64,000 bases of DNA from the NCBI GenBank assembly GCA_017858255.1, contig JAFMBV010000006.1, positions 1 to 64,000 of the forward strand, read 5' to 3'. The translations under genes and the position numbers were made by a program. The notes under the pieces are model-generated. The model saw only the letters and a program-made list of their open reading frames with translations. It was not told where the DNA came from and did not search any database. The DNA is from Bacteriovoracaceae bacterium (GTDB taxonomy: Bacteria > Bdellovibrionota > Bacteriovoracia > Bacteriovoracales > Bacteriovoracaceae). Positions 8,825 through 17,737 of this stretch are shown here, in pieces; position 1 is the stretch's first letter; every line of letters starts with the position of its first letter.

Positions 8825-10117
8825 ATGGATCAAAAGTTTATTAGAAACTTTTCTATTATTGCTCATATTGATCATGGCAAGTCGACCTTGGCCGATCGCC
8901 TGCTTGAGGCCACCGGTACGGTAACTAATCGTGAAAAGAAAGATCGTCTTCTCGATAATATGGATCTTGAAAAAGAGCGCGGCATTACCATTAAGGCGCA
9001 GACTGTTCGTCTGAAATATAAGGCCAAAGATGGTAACGATTACTATTTCAATTTAATTGATACTCCAGGGCATGTGGATTTTACCTATGAGGTAAGTCGC
9101 TCCTTGGCCTCTTGTGATGGAGCACTTCTTGTTGTCGATGCTTCTCAGGGTGTAGAGGCCCAGACCTTGGCCAATGTTTATATGGCCATGGAAAATGACC
9201 TTGAGATCATTCCCGTCATTAATAAAATAGATCTTCCTCACGCTGATGCCGAAAAGGTTAAAGCAGAAATTGAAGACATTATTGGCATTGAGGCCATGGA
9301 AGCCGATATGGTTTCTGCAAAGTCTGGTATCGGCATTGAAGGCCTTCTCGAAACCATTGTGGCCAAAGTTCCAGCGCCTGGGGGTAATCGTGAAGAGGAT
9401 CTCCAAGCTCTTATTTTTGATTCATGGTTTGACCCTTATAGGGGCGTTGTTGTGCTCGTTAGGATTATTAACGGGCGAATCAAAAAACGTGAAAAAATAC
9501 ATTTAAAAAGATCTGGTGGAGAGTACGAAGTTTTAAATATGGGTGTTAATGCTCCCTTTTATACAGAACTAGATGTGCTTTCAGCAGGCGATGTAGGCAT
9601 GCTTATTTGTGGTATCAAAACCATTCGTGACGTGAAGATTGGCGATACTGTTGTTTTGGCCAATAAGAAAAATACACCTGCTCTTCCTGGTTATACTGAA
9701 ATAAAGCCAATGGTTTTTTGCGGTATTTTTCCTGTTGAATCGAATGAATATGAAGATCTTAAAGACGCTCTTGAAAAATTAGCTCTTAACGATTCTTCAT
9801 TCACCTATGATCCTGAAACATCGGCTGCTCTTGGTTTTGGTTTTCGTTGTGGATTTTTAGGTCTGCTTCATATGAATATTATTCAAGAAAGGTTAGAGCG
9901 TGAATTTGACCTCTCTCTTATTTCGACAGCACCTTCTGTGAGTTACGAAGTTCGTCTACTCAATGGTGATACTAAGCTTATTTCAAATCCTTCAGAAATG
10001 CCTGAAGTCGGTGATTTTGAAACAATCGAAGAACCTGTCGTTTCCCTTTCTATACACCTTCCTAATGAGTTCGTAGGAAGCTTTGTGAAGAAAGACGTGG
10101 GCGTCAAACAAATATGA
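8825..10117 (+). pseudogene. lepA: lepA (EF4) N-terminal fragment, frameshifted
   Basis: Elongation factor 4, a ribosome-binding translational GTPase. This part carries the G domain (IDHGKST P-loop, switch region [17 protein letters not shown]), domain II and most of domain III ([16 protein letters not shown]). The start at 8825 ([18 protein letters not shown]) matches the family better than the GTG at 8777. The frame runs normally to LPNEFVG, then drifts into non-family sequence and stops at 10117. From 10078 the family sequence continues in another frame ([16 protein letters not shown]), so about 3-4 residues are missing and the frame is lost: the gene is broken by a small deletion or a sequencing error. 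The next fragment overlaps by ATGA. Confidence 0.85.
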
Positions 10118-10614
10118 AATACCTAACGGAAGATCGTGTTCAATTATTTTACGACCTGCCTTTAAGTGAAATGGTTTTTGATTTCTATGATAAATTAAAG
10201 TCCATGAGTAAAGGCTATGCCTCTATGGATTACGAGTTTAAGGGCTACGAACAAGCTGATCTCGTAAAAGTAGATGTTCTCCTAAATGGAGATAAAGTCG
10301 ATGCTCTCTCTCTTATTTGTCACAGAAGTAATGCTTTCTTTAAGGGAAGACACTTAACTCAAAAATTACAAAAGCTCATCGATCGCCAGCAATTTGATAT
10401 TGCCATTCAAGCGGCCATTGGAGCCAAAATTGTTGCGAGAGAGACTATAAAAGCTCTTCGTAAAAACGTTCTTGCCAAGTGTTATGGTGGAGATATTTCA
10501 CGTAAGAGAAAGCTGCTTGAAAAGCAAAAAGCAGGTAAGAAACGTATGAAAATGGTAGGAGCTGTTGAGGTCCCTCAAGAAGCATTCTTGGCCGTCCTAA
10601 AGGTGGATGATTAA
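10114..10614 (+). pseudogene. lepA: lepA (EF4) C-terminal fragment
   Basis: This holds the rest of EF4: the domain IV/V part ([23 protein letters not shown]...) and the EF4-specific C-terminal domain ([45 protein letters not shown]). Family-like sequence in this frame begins upstream of the ATG, at 10078, which shows it was originally one gene with the preceding fragment. The ATG at 10114 overlaps the upstream stop as ATGA, so reinitiation could in principle make the two halves separately. Whether either product is functional is unknown. Confidence 0.85.
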
Positions 10615-11265
10615 ATGCACGAGAGCTTGCGCCACCTTTTAGAGAAGGTGCTTACCCAATATTCTCGAGATGAATTCTACGATACTCTTTTAAAGGCCAA
10701 AGAGGATTACTTTCTAAAGACTGGTAAGGCCTTTGAAGAAGACGAGGATTATGAATCGCGCATGGCCTCTTTTAATGATTGGTATGTTCTTCAGTACCTT
10801 CCAGACACTTCGGGATTAACATTCTTTGAGCAATATACTGTTGGCCATGAGGTTTTAGCTGACCTTAAAGAATCAATTGAAATAACCAATCATAGTTTAT
10901 TTGAATATACCGGTACTTCTTTTCGAGGACAGCATCTTCTTAAAGATATTCTTCACGATGAAAAAATAACGTTGTCCAAAGTCCACTCTACTCCTTCAAT
11001 GGTAAAGGGAGATTTATTTATTGGACGAACAACTTTCTACCGTGAAGAAAATTACCTTTATAATGGTTTAAGAATCATGCCAAAAGAGGCGCGCTCACCG
11101 ATGAAAAAGGAAGCGAAGAAGGTAAGAAAATTAAATGATAGAAAGCAGGAACTCGACTTTCTCTTCTTTACCGAGGCCCTAAAAACCAAGTGGCAACGCT
11201 ATGGGCATGTGGATGTGAATAAAATCTTTGTTTTTCCAGAAAATCGAATCAACTCAACTCTTTAA
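10615..11265 (+). CDS. Hypothetical protein, 216 aa
   Basis: I do not recognise this protein. It has no signal peptide or membrane segment, is rich in charged residues and begins with a helical, acidic region (DEFYDTLLKAKEDYF, FEEDEDYESRM), with a basic stretch near 160-180 (MKKEAKKVRKLNDRKQ). Its ATG follows the lepA stop codon with no gap, so it is probably translated with lepA and was kept in frame independently of the lepA lesion. Ends 4 bases before a convergent gene. Confidence 0.6.
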   Translation: MHESLRHLLEKVLTQYSRDEFYDTLLKAKEDYFLKTGKAFEEDEDYESRMASFNDWYVLQYLPDTSGLTFFEQYTVGHEVLADLKESIEITNHSLFEYTGTSFRGQHLLKDILHDEKITLSKVHSTPSMVKGDLFIGRTTFYREENYLYNGLRIMPKEARSPMKKEAKKVRKLNDRKQELDFLFFTEALKTKWQRYGHVDVNKIFVFPENRINSTL

Positions 11266-11269
11266 AATT

Positions 11270-12283
11270 TTAGACGTTTTCCGTTACGACTTCTTTATCC
11301 TCAAAGTCCTCTGCCTCTTTGAGAGAGTGCTGACGCCCGCCAAAGATATAGGGCAAGAATCCAAATGAATTGATAAATACTAAGGCCACAAAGTAGAGAT
11401 TAAAGAAGTTTGCGCCACCATCAACACCAACAAAAGAGAATAGCTTTTCAAAAATCACATGACCAACCCCAAGCCCTGCAGGGGAAATTGGAACGGCTAC
11501 GGCCATGAAGCCAATAGGAATCAGAGTGATAATATATTGGAAGGGAACTTCGGTTCCATAAAAGGGTGAGCTTATTAAATAAAAGGCTCCAAAGTTAGTT
11601 GCCTGAAGAAACATAGAAATAAAAATACACTTAAAAAGTACCGTCTTATTGTCACCAATTGTCCAAACACTCATAAGTGTTTTATGAATTTTACTGCCTA
11701 GAACTGGAATAAGTGCAGAGAGTTTTAAGACCTTCTCTTGAAGGGCACGAGGGGCAAAAAGAAAAACAATGAAGCCAAGAGCCCCGACAAATAAAAGTAA
11801 ATTAAAGTGAACGAGGTTTTTCATTTGAGGCGAGAGACCTATAATTTCGGTGTAAAAAATTAAGCTACTCACTCCGAGAATGAGAAGGAGACCCATGAGT
11901 CCCAAGATTCGATCCATCAAAACTGAAGTAACTAAGTAGGTTTTACTCATTTTTGGATCTAAGTCTCTTATATAGAGCAACTTTATAAAATCACCTGTAA
12001 CTGCACCTGGTAAGAAGGAGTTGAAGAATAGGCCGATCCAGGTCACGCGCACCATGTCTAGAAAGGGAAATTTTGCTTGAGAATTAACTTTTAAAAGCCA
12101 GCGCCAACGAATAGAGGAAACAGCATCCTGGAAGACGAGGAAAAGGAGGCAAAAGAGCCAGCCATAACCAACTTTGAAGGATTCAGCGATGAGAGAAAAG
12201 TCGAGTTTTCCACTTTTTAAGAGCCAAGTCACAATGGCCACGGCCAGGATGACTTTTAAGGCCATTTTTAGCGAGTCGCGCAA
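11270..12283 (-). CDS. LPG_synthase_TM / AglD2-type flippase-like membrane protein
   Basis: A polytopic protein of 337 residues with about eight hydrophobic helices. It matches the family of the transmembrane region of lysylphosphatidylglycerol synthase and AglD-like proteins: VRVTWIGLFFNSFLPGAVTGDFIKLLYI near residue 80, and PIGFMAVAVPISPAGLGVGHVIFEKLF near 255-285, are the characteristic conserved blocks. There is no C-terminal soluble synthase domain, so it is not an intact MprF. Members are linked to lipid or polyprenyl-sugar translocation, which fits the divergent neighbour ugd, but the substrate is unknown. Confidence 0.75.
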   Translation of the reverse strand: MRDSLKMALKVILAVAIVTWLLKSGKLDFSLIAESFKVGYGWLFCLLFLVFQDAVSSIRWRWLLKVNSQAKFPFLDMVRVTWIGLFFNSFLPGAVTGDFIKLLYIRDLDPKMSKTYLVTSVLMDRILGLMGLLLILGVSSLIFYTEIIGLSPQMKNLVHFNLLLFVGALGFIVFLFAPRALQEKVLKLSALIPVLGSKIHKTLMSVWTIGDNKTVLFKCIFISMFLQATNFGAFYLISSPFYGTEVPFQYIITLIPIGFMAVAVPISPAGLGVGHVIFEKLFSFVGVDGGANFFNLYFVALVFINSFGFLPYIFGGRQHSLKEAEDFEDKEVVTENV

Positions 12284-12306
12284 AATCTATCCTTAGGTTG
12301 AGCACA

Positions 12307-12336
12307 TTGCTGAGAGTGTTTTTAAAGAACTATAAT
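12307..12336 (+). promoter_or_regulatory. Promoter of the ugd operon
   Basis: TTGCTG (12307-12312), an 18-base spacer and a perfect TATAAT (12331-12336), 71 bases before the ugd start. The spacer ends in AAAGAAC directly before the -10 box, a feature repeated upstream of the Fic gene and mreC. Confidence 0.55.
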
Positions 12337-12407
12337 GCCAGTCTTGGTGTTATTCGTTAAGATAAATGTGGTTAAATTAAAGTCAAAAATTTAAAAGGAT
12401 TTTTACA

Positions 12408-13730
12408 ATGATGGATGTTTCAGTAATTGGTACTGGTTATGTTGGATTAGTCAGTGGAACTTGTTTTGCAGAAATTGGTCACCATGTGACTTGCATTGAC
12501 ATAGACCCCCGAAAAATTGATCTCTTAAAAGACGGAAAGTCTCCTATATATGAGCCTGGATTAAATGATCTTCTTGGAAGAAATATTAAGGCCAATCGTT
12601 TAAAATTTTCTACAAGTTATGATTCCTGCGCTCATGCGGACGTAATTTTCTTGGCCGTCGGTACACCAAGTGGTGATGATGGAAATGCGGATCTTTCTTA
12701 TCTAGAAAGTGCTGCTGAATCAGTGGCCAATAATTTAAAAGATAAGGCGGTAGTGGTTATTAAATCTACTGTTCCTGTTGGAACTGGTAACCGTATCCGT
12801 GATCTAATCTCTCAAAAGACTCAGAAAGAATTCTATCTTGTTAATAATCCCGAATTTTTAAAAGAAGGTTCGGCCATTGAAGACTTTATGAGACCAGATC
12901 GTGTGATCATTGGCTCGCAAGAGGAATTCGCTGCTAAACAAATGGATGAGCTCTATGCGCCCTTACTGCGCCAAGGGAATCCTATTTATCATGTGAGTAA
13001 CTTGTCTGCAGAGATGACAAAGTATGCGGCGAACTGCTTTTTGGCGACCAAGATTTCTTTTATCAACGAAATAGCGAATCTTTGTGACAAGACAGGAGCT
13101 GACGTTGAACAGGTAAGAAAGGGAATTAGTTCTGATATCCGTATCGGGAAACACTTTCTTTATCCTGGTCCTGGCTACGGTGGTTCTTGCTTTCCAAAAG
13201 ATGTGAAGGCGCTGATTTATACTGCTAAAGAGTATGGTACGGAGCTTAAAATAGTCCAAGCTGCCGAGGATGTTAATGATAATCAAAAAACCGTAATGTT
13301 TGATAAAATGAAGAATCATTTTGCCGGAGACTTAAAAGGCAAGTCTTTTGCTTTTTGGGGTGTCGCTTTTAAGGCGAACACAGATGACGTCAGAGAAACA
13401 TCGGCAATTGCGATGGCCCGTGCCCTCGTGACGGCCGGAGCAGAAGTTCGTTTTTATGATCCTGTTGCCTCTGATAATTACTTGAAAATGATGGAAGAAT
13501 ACCCGGTGACAAATGGTAAACTTCATCCGATCGCAGATATGTATGAGGTTATGGAAGGTTGTGATGGCCTTATCACTATGACTGAGTGGCGTGAGTTTAG
13601 AAATCCCGATTATGCAAAGATGAAAGCAGCTTTGAAAACACCTGTAGTTTTTGATGCAAGAAACCTATTCGATACATTGAAAACTCAGGAAGCAGGCTTT
13701 TCTTACTATGCTATCGGTAAGCATATTTAA
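12408..13730 (+). CDS. ugd: UDP-glucose 6-dehydrogenase
   Basis: Oxidises UDP-glucose twice with NAD to UDP-glucuronate, a precursor of surface polysaccharide. The N-terminal NAD-binding motif GTGYVGLVSG is at 8-17. The middle dimerisation domain and the catalytic cysteine motif GPGYGGSCFPKD (about 253-264) follow, then the C-terminal UDP-binding domain (AFWGVAFKANTDDVRET). The length of 440 is typical. A second ATG at codon 2 is equally usable. First gene of a run of five closely spaced genes (nitrilase, kinase, PP2C, tail-anchored protein). Confidence 0.93.
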   Translation: MMDVSVIGTGYVGLVSGTCFAEIGHHVTCIDIDPRKIDLLKDGKSPIYEPGLNDLLGRNIKANRLKFSTSYDSCAHADVIFLAVGTPSGDDGNADLSYLESAAESVANNLKDKAVVVIKSTVPVGTGNRIRDLISQKTQKEFYLVNNPEFLKEGSAIEDFMRPDRVIIGSQEEFAAKQMDELYAPLLRQGNPIYHVSNLSAEMTKYAANCFLATKISFINEIANLCDKTGADVEQVRKGISSDIRIGKHFLYPGPGYGGSCFPKDVKALIYTAKEYGTELKIVQAAEDVNDNQKTVMFDKMKNHFAGDLKGKSFAFWGVAFKANTDDVRETSAIAMARALVTAGAEVRFYDPVASDNYLKMMEEYPVTNGKLHPIADMYEVMEGCDGLITMTEWREFRNPDYAKMKAALKTPVVFDARNLFDTLKTQEAGFSYYAIGKHI

Positions 13731-13745
13731 TAAAGAGGTCATTCC

Positions 13746-14534
13746 ATGAGAATTGCTGTTTTGCAGATGAAGTCATTGGAAGACTTTCATGAGAACCTAA
13801 AGGTTGTGCGTTCTTTTGCTGAAAAAGCTGCTAATGAAAAGGCAAAAATCCTATTTTTACCGGAATGTTTTTATTCTATGAGCGATGGGCTTAAGCCTAT
13901 TCCTTTTCTTGTGGAAGATCATAACGAGCACTACCAAAATATTTCAAAGATTGCGAAAGACTATGGTTTAAGTTTAGTTGGAGGCTCGGCCGCGACTAAA
14001 CTTAATGGAAACGTTGTGAATCGCGCTTATAATTTTGATTCTCAAGGTCAATCTTTAGGCCACTACGATAAAATAAATCTCTTTAGCTGTGACATCCAAA
14101 AAGAAGGCCAACGTAAATCCATTGATGAGGCGGACATATACACGCCAGGAAATACGCCCCAGCTTATAAACGTTGAAGGAATAAAAATTGGTCTGGGAAT
14201 TTGTTTTGATCTTCGCTACCCAGAAATGGCCCGCCAATATGTTAGAGAAGGGGCTCAGCTTTTAACTTTTGCATCCGCTTTTACTGTACCAACGGGCAAG
14301 GCCCATTGGCATACGCTGGTTAGGGCCAGGGCCATTGAGAATCAATGCTTTGTAGTTGCTGCCGCTCAATGGGGCCGCCACAATGAAAGAATTCAAACCT
14401 ATGGTCACTCCCTTGTTGTTGATCCTTGGGGTGATGTGCTCCTTGATGCTGAAGAAGGCGAAGGGCAATATATTATTGATTTAGATATGGAAAGAATTGA
14501 GACCGTTAGAAAATCGGTCAAGGTATTTAAATGA
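13746..14534 (+). CDS. Nitrilase-superfamily amidase (Nit1/Nit2-like)
   Basis: Carbon-nitrogen hydrolase with the Glu-Lys-Cys triad in the expected blocks: E in LFLPECFY (about 40), K in HYDKINLF (about 110) and C in GLGICFDLRYPEMA (about 153). The SAFTVPTGKAHWHTL block is typical of the Nit1/Nit2 branch, whose members hydrolyse deaminated glutathione or omega-amides; that makes a metabolite-repair role likely, but the substrate is inferred. The length of 262 is usual. Its stop overlaps the kinase start as ATGA. Confidence 0.85.
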   Translation: MRIAVLQMKSLEDFHENLKVVRSFAEKAANEKAKILFLPECFYSMSDGLKPIPFLVEDHNEHYQNISKIAKDYGLSLVGGSAATKLNGNVVNRAYNFDSQGQSLGHYDKINLFSCDIQKEGQRKSIDEADIYTPGNTPQLINVEGIKIGLGICFDLRYPEMARQYVREGAQLLTFASAFTVPTGKAHWHTLVRARAIENQCFVVAAAQWGRHNERIQTYGHSLVVDPWGDVLLDAEEGEGQYIIDLDMERIETVRKSVKVFK

Positions 14535-15265
14535 TAGAAAAATTAGAAGAATTTGATTTTAAAAAGGGGCGCTCATTAGCAGCTCGTTATACTGTGATGG
14601 AAAAGCTAGGTGCTGGTTGGGAAGGAGAGGTCTATAAAGTCCAAGAACTTCATACCGGCATTTGTCGAGCAGCCAAGTTTTTCTATCCTCATAGAAATCA
14701 AAAGCTAAAAGTGTCCACACGCTACGCAAAGAAATTAAATAAATTAGCATTCTGTCCAATTGTGATGAATTATCACACTCATGAAATTTTAACGATTAGG
14801 GGACATAAAGTTGCTTGTCTAATTTCAGAGTTCATTGAGGGCGAGATTCTATCTACTTTTATTAAGCGCCACCGTGGTGGAAGAATTGGTGTCTTTCAAG
14901 GACTTCACCTTTTGTATGCACTTGCCTTAGGGGTTGAGAGCATTCATCTCAATGGTGAGTATCATGGGGACCTTCATCTTGATAATATCATCATTAAAAG
15001 GGCCGGATTAGGTTTTGATTTAAAAGTCATTGATATGCACCATTGGGGTGACTCCAAGAAAGATAATCGTGATGAAGACATCATCAAAATGATTAATCTC
15101 TTTTTTGAATGCCTCGGTGGCCAAAAAGCTTATAAAAATCACCCACAAGAAATAAAAGACATTATTAAAGGGCTAAAAAGAGGCTTAATCCTTAAAGAAT
15201 ATAAAACTGTGTCGCATTTAAGAGTTCATCTAGAAACTTTGAATTGGAGACCTAATGGAAAATAG
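14531..15265 (+). CDS. Small atypical protein kinase
   Basis: A compact 244-residue eukaryotic-like kinase fold. Visible are the glycine loop GAGWEGEV (27-34), the ATP-binding lysine K49 in AAKFF, a catalytic loop HGDLHLDN (145-152, with D147 and N152) and a metal-binding aspartate D168 in IDMHHW in place of DFG. The C-lobe is short and lacks an obvious APE motif, so it may be closer to ABC1/RIO or sugar-kinase-like members than to PknB. No membrane helix or sensor domain. It overlaps both neighbours (4 bases with the nitrilase, 11 with the phosphatase), which suggests kinase and phosphatase are made together and act on the same target. Confidence 0.75.
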   Translation: MIEKLEEFDFKKGRSLAARYTVMEKLGAGWEGEVYKVQELHTGICRAAKFFYPHRNQKLKVSTRYAKKLNKLAFCPIVMNYHTHEILTIRGHKVACLISEFIEGEILSTFIKRHRGGRIGVFQGLHLLYALALGVESIHLNGEYHGDLHLDNIIIKRAGLGFDLKVIDMHHWGDSKKDNRDEDIIKMINLFFECLGGQKAYKNHPQEIKDIIKGLKRGLILKEYKTVSHLRVHLETLNWRPNGK

Positions 15266-16040
15266 CCTAGAACTTTTTCTTCACAACATAGAAGAGGACA
15301 CTCAGGATATTCTCGATTGGGGAGACTATCGTATTGGTTACTTTATTCAAAAAAATAAAACAAAGGGCTCTGAAAACCAAGATACTCTTTTCATTATGGC
15401 CCAAGATGACTTTTGTATTTTTGGCGTTGCCGATGGTGCTGGTGGCCACCCTAACGGTATGGAAGCGAGCTACTCTGTTGGAGAAACGATCTTTCAACAT
15501 GTCAGAGGAACTAAGTCCGCTGATGTTCAGCTCATCTCTTTAATTGAAAGTGCCAATAATAAGGTAAGAGAAAAATATCCTGAAGCTTTCACGACTCTCT
15601 CTTTTGCGGCCCTCTTTGCAAATGATTTACGCTCCTACTCAGTAGGGGACTCTGAAGTTCAGTATTATAATAATGCCGGGGAAATTATTTATAATAATAT
15701 TCCCCAATCTCCAGTTGGCTATGCGGTAGAGGCAGGAATGCTTTCTCAAGAAGAAGGTCTAGATCATAATGATCGTAATATTGTAAATAACTTAATTGGA
15801 GACGAGCATCTTCGCATTGAGGTCGCGAGTAAAGTTACTTTAAAGAAAGGCTTTACCGTGATTGTTGGCTCTGACGGAATATTCGATAATATTTCGCATG
15901 AAACCCTACATTCTCATGTTGGAAGTGGCTCATTTGAAGAAGGCTTTGAAAAGCTTTGCCAGCTTTGTCGTGATCGCGGAGATGACTGGCGCAAGGATGA
16001 TGATGTTAGCTTTATTTTGTTAAGAAAAGTTAGGGCCTAG
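15255..16040 (+). CDS. PP2C-family serine/threonine phosphatase
   Basis: Metal-dependent phosphatase of 261 residues. The metal-binding motifs are present in order: NQD (about 37-39), VADGAGGHPNG (about 56-66), VGDSEVQYY (about 130), VGSDGIFDNI (about 206-215) and DDDVSFILL near the C-terminus. No regulatory or membrane domain. It is the natural antagonist of the kinase overlapping its start; such pairs reverse each other's phosphorylation, which is established for PknB/PstP-type systems and inferred here. Confidence 0.9.
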   Translation: MENSLELFLHNIEEDTQDILDWGDYRIGYFIQKNKTKGSENQDTLFIMAQDDFCIFGVADGAGGHPNGMEASYSVGETIFQHVRGTKSADVQLISLIESANNKVREKYPEAFTTLSFAALFANDLRSYSVGDSEVQYYNNAGEIIYNNIPQSPVGYAVEAGMLSQEEGLDHNDRNIVNNLIGDEHLRIEVASKVTLKKGFTVIVGSDGIFDNISHETLHSHVGSGSFEEGFEKLCQLCRDRGDDWRKDDDVSFILLRKVRA

Positions 16041-16585
16041 TGGTCGTCTATAACCAAGATGAATTAAAGAAAATTTGGACATTTATCCTATTTCTTGGTG
16101 AAACTGAGGATGATAGAAAAATACTAACCCGAGAAATATTTCCTAAACTCTTCAATGAAAAAGGCGCTCTTCCTCTTGTCGCTAGCTTTGAATTTATTTT
16201 GGGGTATTGGAGAAGTGAAGTAGAAAGAGATGGTGCCTATTCTGTTCCTCTGAAGACCATGGTTATTGAAGACTTTGATGATCTCTATCGCTTAGCTCCA
16301 GACTTTAGAGTTTTTTGTCTTGAGAAAATATTTAATATGTCGCCAGCTGAAAGGTACAATTCGATTGTCTACGAAGAGGTTTGGAATTTTAGAGAAAAGA
16401 ACATCAAAAGTTTAATTGAAGGAAGTGATAGCGAAGAGGGAGTTCTTCTTCTACGCCACATTCAACGGGAAGTTTTGAAACCCGATGAAAAGAAAACAGG
16501 TCTTATGAAAAGAGCTGTCATGATCTTGATTTTTATAGGAATACTTTTTCTAATCTTTAGAGGGAGCCTTCTGGCAATTACTTGA
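16040..16585 (+). CDS. Hypothetical protein with C-terminal membrane anchor
   Basis: A 181-residue protein of unknown family. The GTG start overlaps the PP2C stop by one base. The body is soluble and acidic; the last 24 residues are a single hydrophobic helix (MILIFIGILFLIFRGSLL) that would anchor it facing the cytoplasm. As the last gene of a kinase-phosphatase operon it is a candidate substrate or membrane scaffold for them; this is inference. Its 3' end overlaps the convergent nfu gene by 8 bases. Confidence 0.6.
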   Translation: MVVYNQDELKKIWTFILFLGETEDDRKILTREIFPKLFNEKGALPLVASFEFILGYWRSEVERDGAYSVPLKTMVIEDFDDLYRLAPDFRVFCLEKIFNMSPAERYNSIVYEEVWNFREKNIKSLIEGSDSEEGVLLLRHIQREVLKPDEKKTGLMKRAVMILIFIGILFLIFRGSLLAIT

Positions 16586-16835
16586 AGTAAGGGTTATCGC
16601 CAGAGTCGTGGTCAGTAAGATCAATAACTTTTTCAATTTCAGGGAAATTTTGTTTAATTAATCTCTCCACACCGTCAGTTAAAGTCGCCTGTGAACTTGA
16701 GCAACCCTGACAGCCCCCTGTCATTTTAACGTAAACCTTATTGTTGTCGACGTCGATAAGTTCAATGTCGCCTCCATGGGCGGCAAGTGCAGGACGAACA
16801 TTGTCATCAAATAATTTTTCAAGCTGGCGAATCAT
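16578..16835 (-). CDS. NFU-domain iron-sulfur carrier
   Basis: An 85-residue stand-alone NifU C-terminal domain with the CxxC cluster ligand pair (GGCQGCSSSQATL) and the preceding IRPALAAHGGDIEL-type helix (here VRPALAAHGGDIELI). Dimers hold one 4Fe-4S cluster and pass it to apo-proteins. It lacks the A-type domain of NfuA. It starts with an ATGA overlap at the end of the glycosyltransferase gene. Possible client in the window: the methyltransferase with the Cys4 cluster. Confidence 0.9.
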   Translation of the reverse strand: MIRQLEKLFDDNVRPALAAHGGDIELIDVDNNKVYVKMTGGCQGCSSSQATLTDGVERLIKQNFPEIEKVIDLTDHDSGDNPYFK

Positions 16836-17728
16836 TTAATACTCCCTATCTTTTTAAAATTTTTATACTCGCCTATGCGGTAGCCGGTCAAGCTTTCTAG
16901 GGCATCAGATATTGCCAACCCCACGTTTTTCCATTCAAAAGCGAGGGGAAGAGCGAGGATGTCTAGGTTTTCTTGATTATCAGCAATCCACTTTTCCATT
17001 ACTAATGGATGGCGTTCTTCAAAGCTCTTTAGGCCCCAAATTCTTTGATAATTGAATTCTTTCGATTCGTGATCATTACCGTGATAAAGCTTGTTGAATG
17101 CTTTTACCTTTTCATTCATAAGCTGTGATTTTCTGGCCCAACCATAATGAAAAATACGGGCAGGAGTTTCTAAGCATTTAATCTTTTCGCCATTTGGCCC
17201 TTTAAAGCCTTGGGCATCTAAATAAGATTTTATGCCCTCACCATTTCTGATAAGGCGAACTTCTCTGCGGTAAGTATTGCGAGTGTGTTTTAGAATTTGT
17301 GGACTTCCATAGAAATGTCGGTATTGATAAATCAAACCGAGGACCTCTTTGTCTTGGTCCATATGCATTAGACCTTTTTTGATATGGTCAAAGTCATTTT
17401 CGTGGACGGCTTCGTCCCCTTGAATGTACTGACAATATTTTCCCTGGCACTCTGCTAAAGCGATATTTGTTTGCTGGCTTAAGATTAGTCCACGACTTGT
17501 GAGCTCGGGGTCCCAAAAAGATTTTAAGAATTTATATTTTTTATCGGGAAAGTTTTTTTGAAGATATTCCCAGGTGCCGTCATCTCTCTTACATTCAGGA
17601 TCATCAAAACCTACATTAATAATGACCTCGTCACAAAGAGGAGCAATACTTTCAACAGATTCTTTTATGGGATAACCCAACGTGAGACCATTTTTAATGA
17701 ATGTAAAACCAGAGAGGTTTGAAGACAT
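16832..17728 (-). CDS. GT-A glycosyltransferase-like protein (family 2 type)
   Basis: A 298-residue protein beginning with the nucleotide-sugar-binding pattern of family 2-like transferases (FTFIKNGLTLGYPIKESVES) and a metal-site candidate QGDEAVH near 103. The NVGFDDPECKRDDGTW segment matches the UDP-binding loop. No membrane segments. The acceptor is unknown. It sits between rsmE (9 bases upstream) and nfu (4-base overlap), so its genetic context gives no pathway hint. Confidence 0.65.
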   Translation of the reverse strand: MSSNLSGFTFIKNGLTLGYPIKESVESIAPLCDEVIINVGFDDPECKRDDGTWEYLQKNFPDKKYKFLKSFWDPELTSRGLILSQQTNIALAECQGKYCQYIQGDEAVHENDFDHIKKGLMHMDQDKEVLGLIYQYRHFYGSPQILKHTRNTYRREVRLIRNGEGIKSYLDAQGFKGPNGEKIKCLETPARIFHYGWARKSQLMNEKVKAFNKLYHGNDHESKEFNYQRIWGLKSFEERHPLVMEKWIADNQENLDILALPLAFEWKNVGLAISDALESLTGYRIGEYKNFKKIGSIK

Positions 17729-17737
17729 AGATGTATT

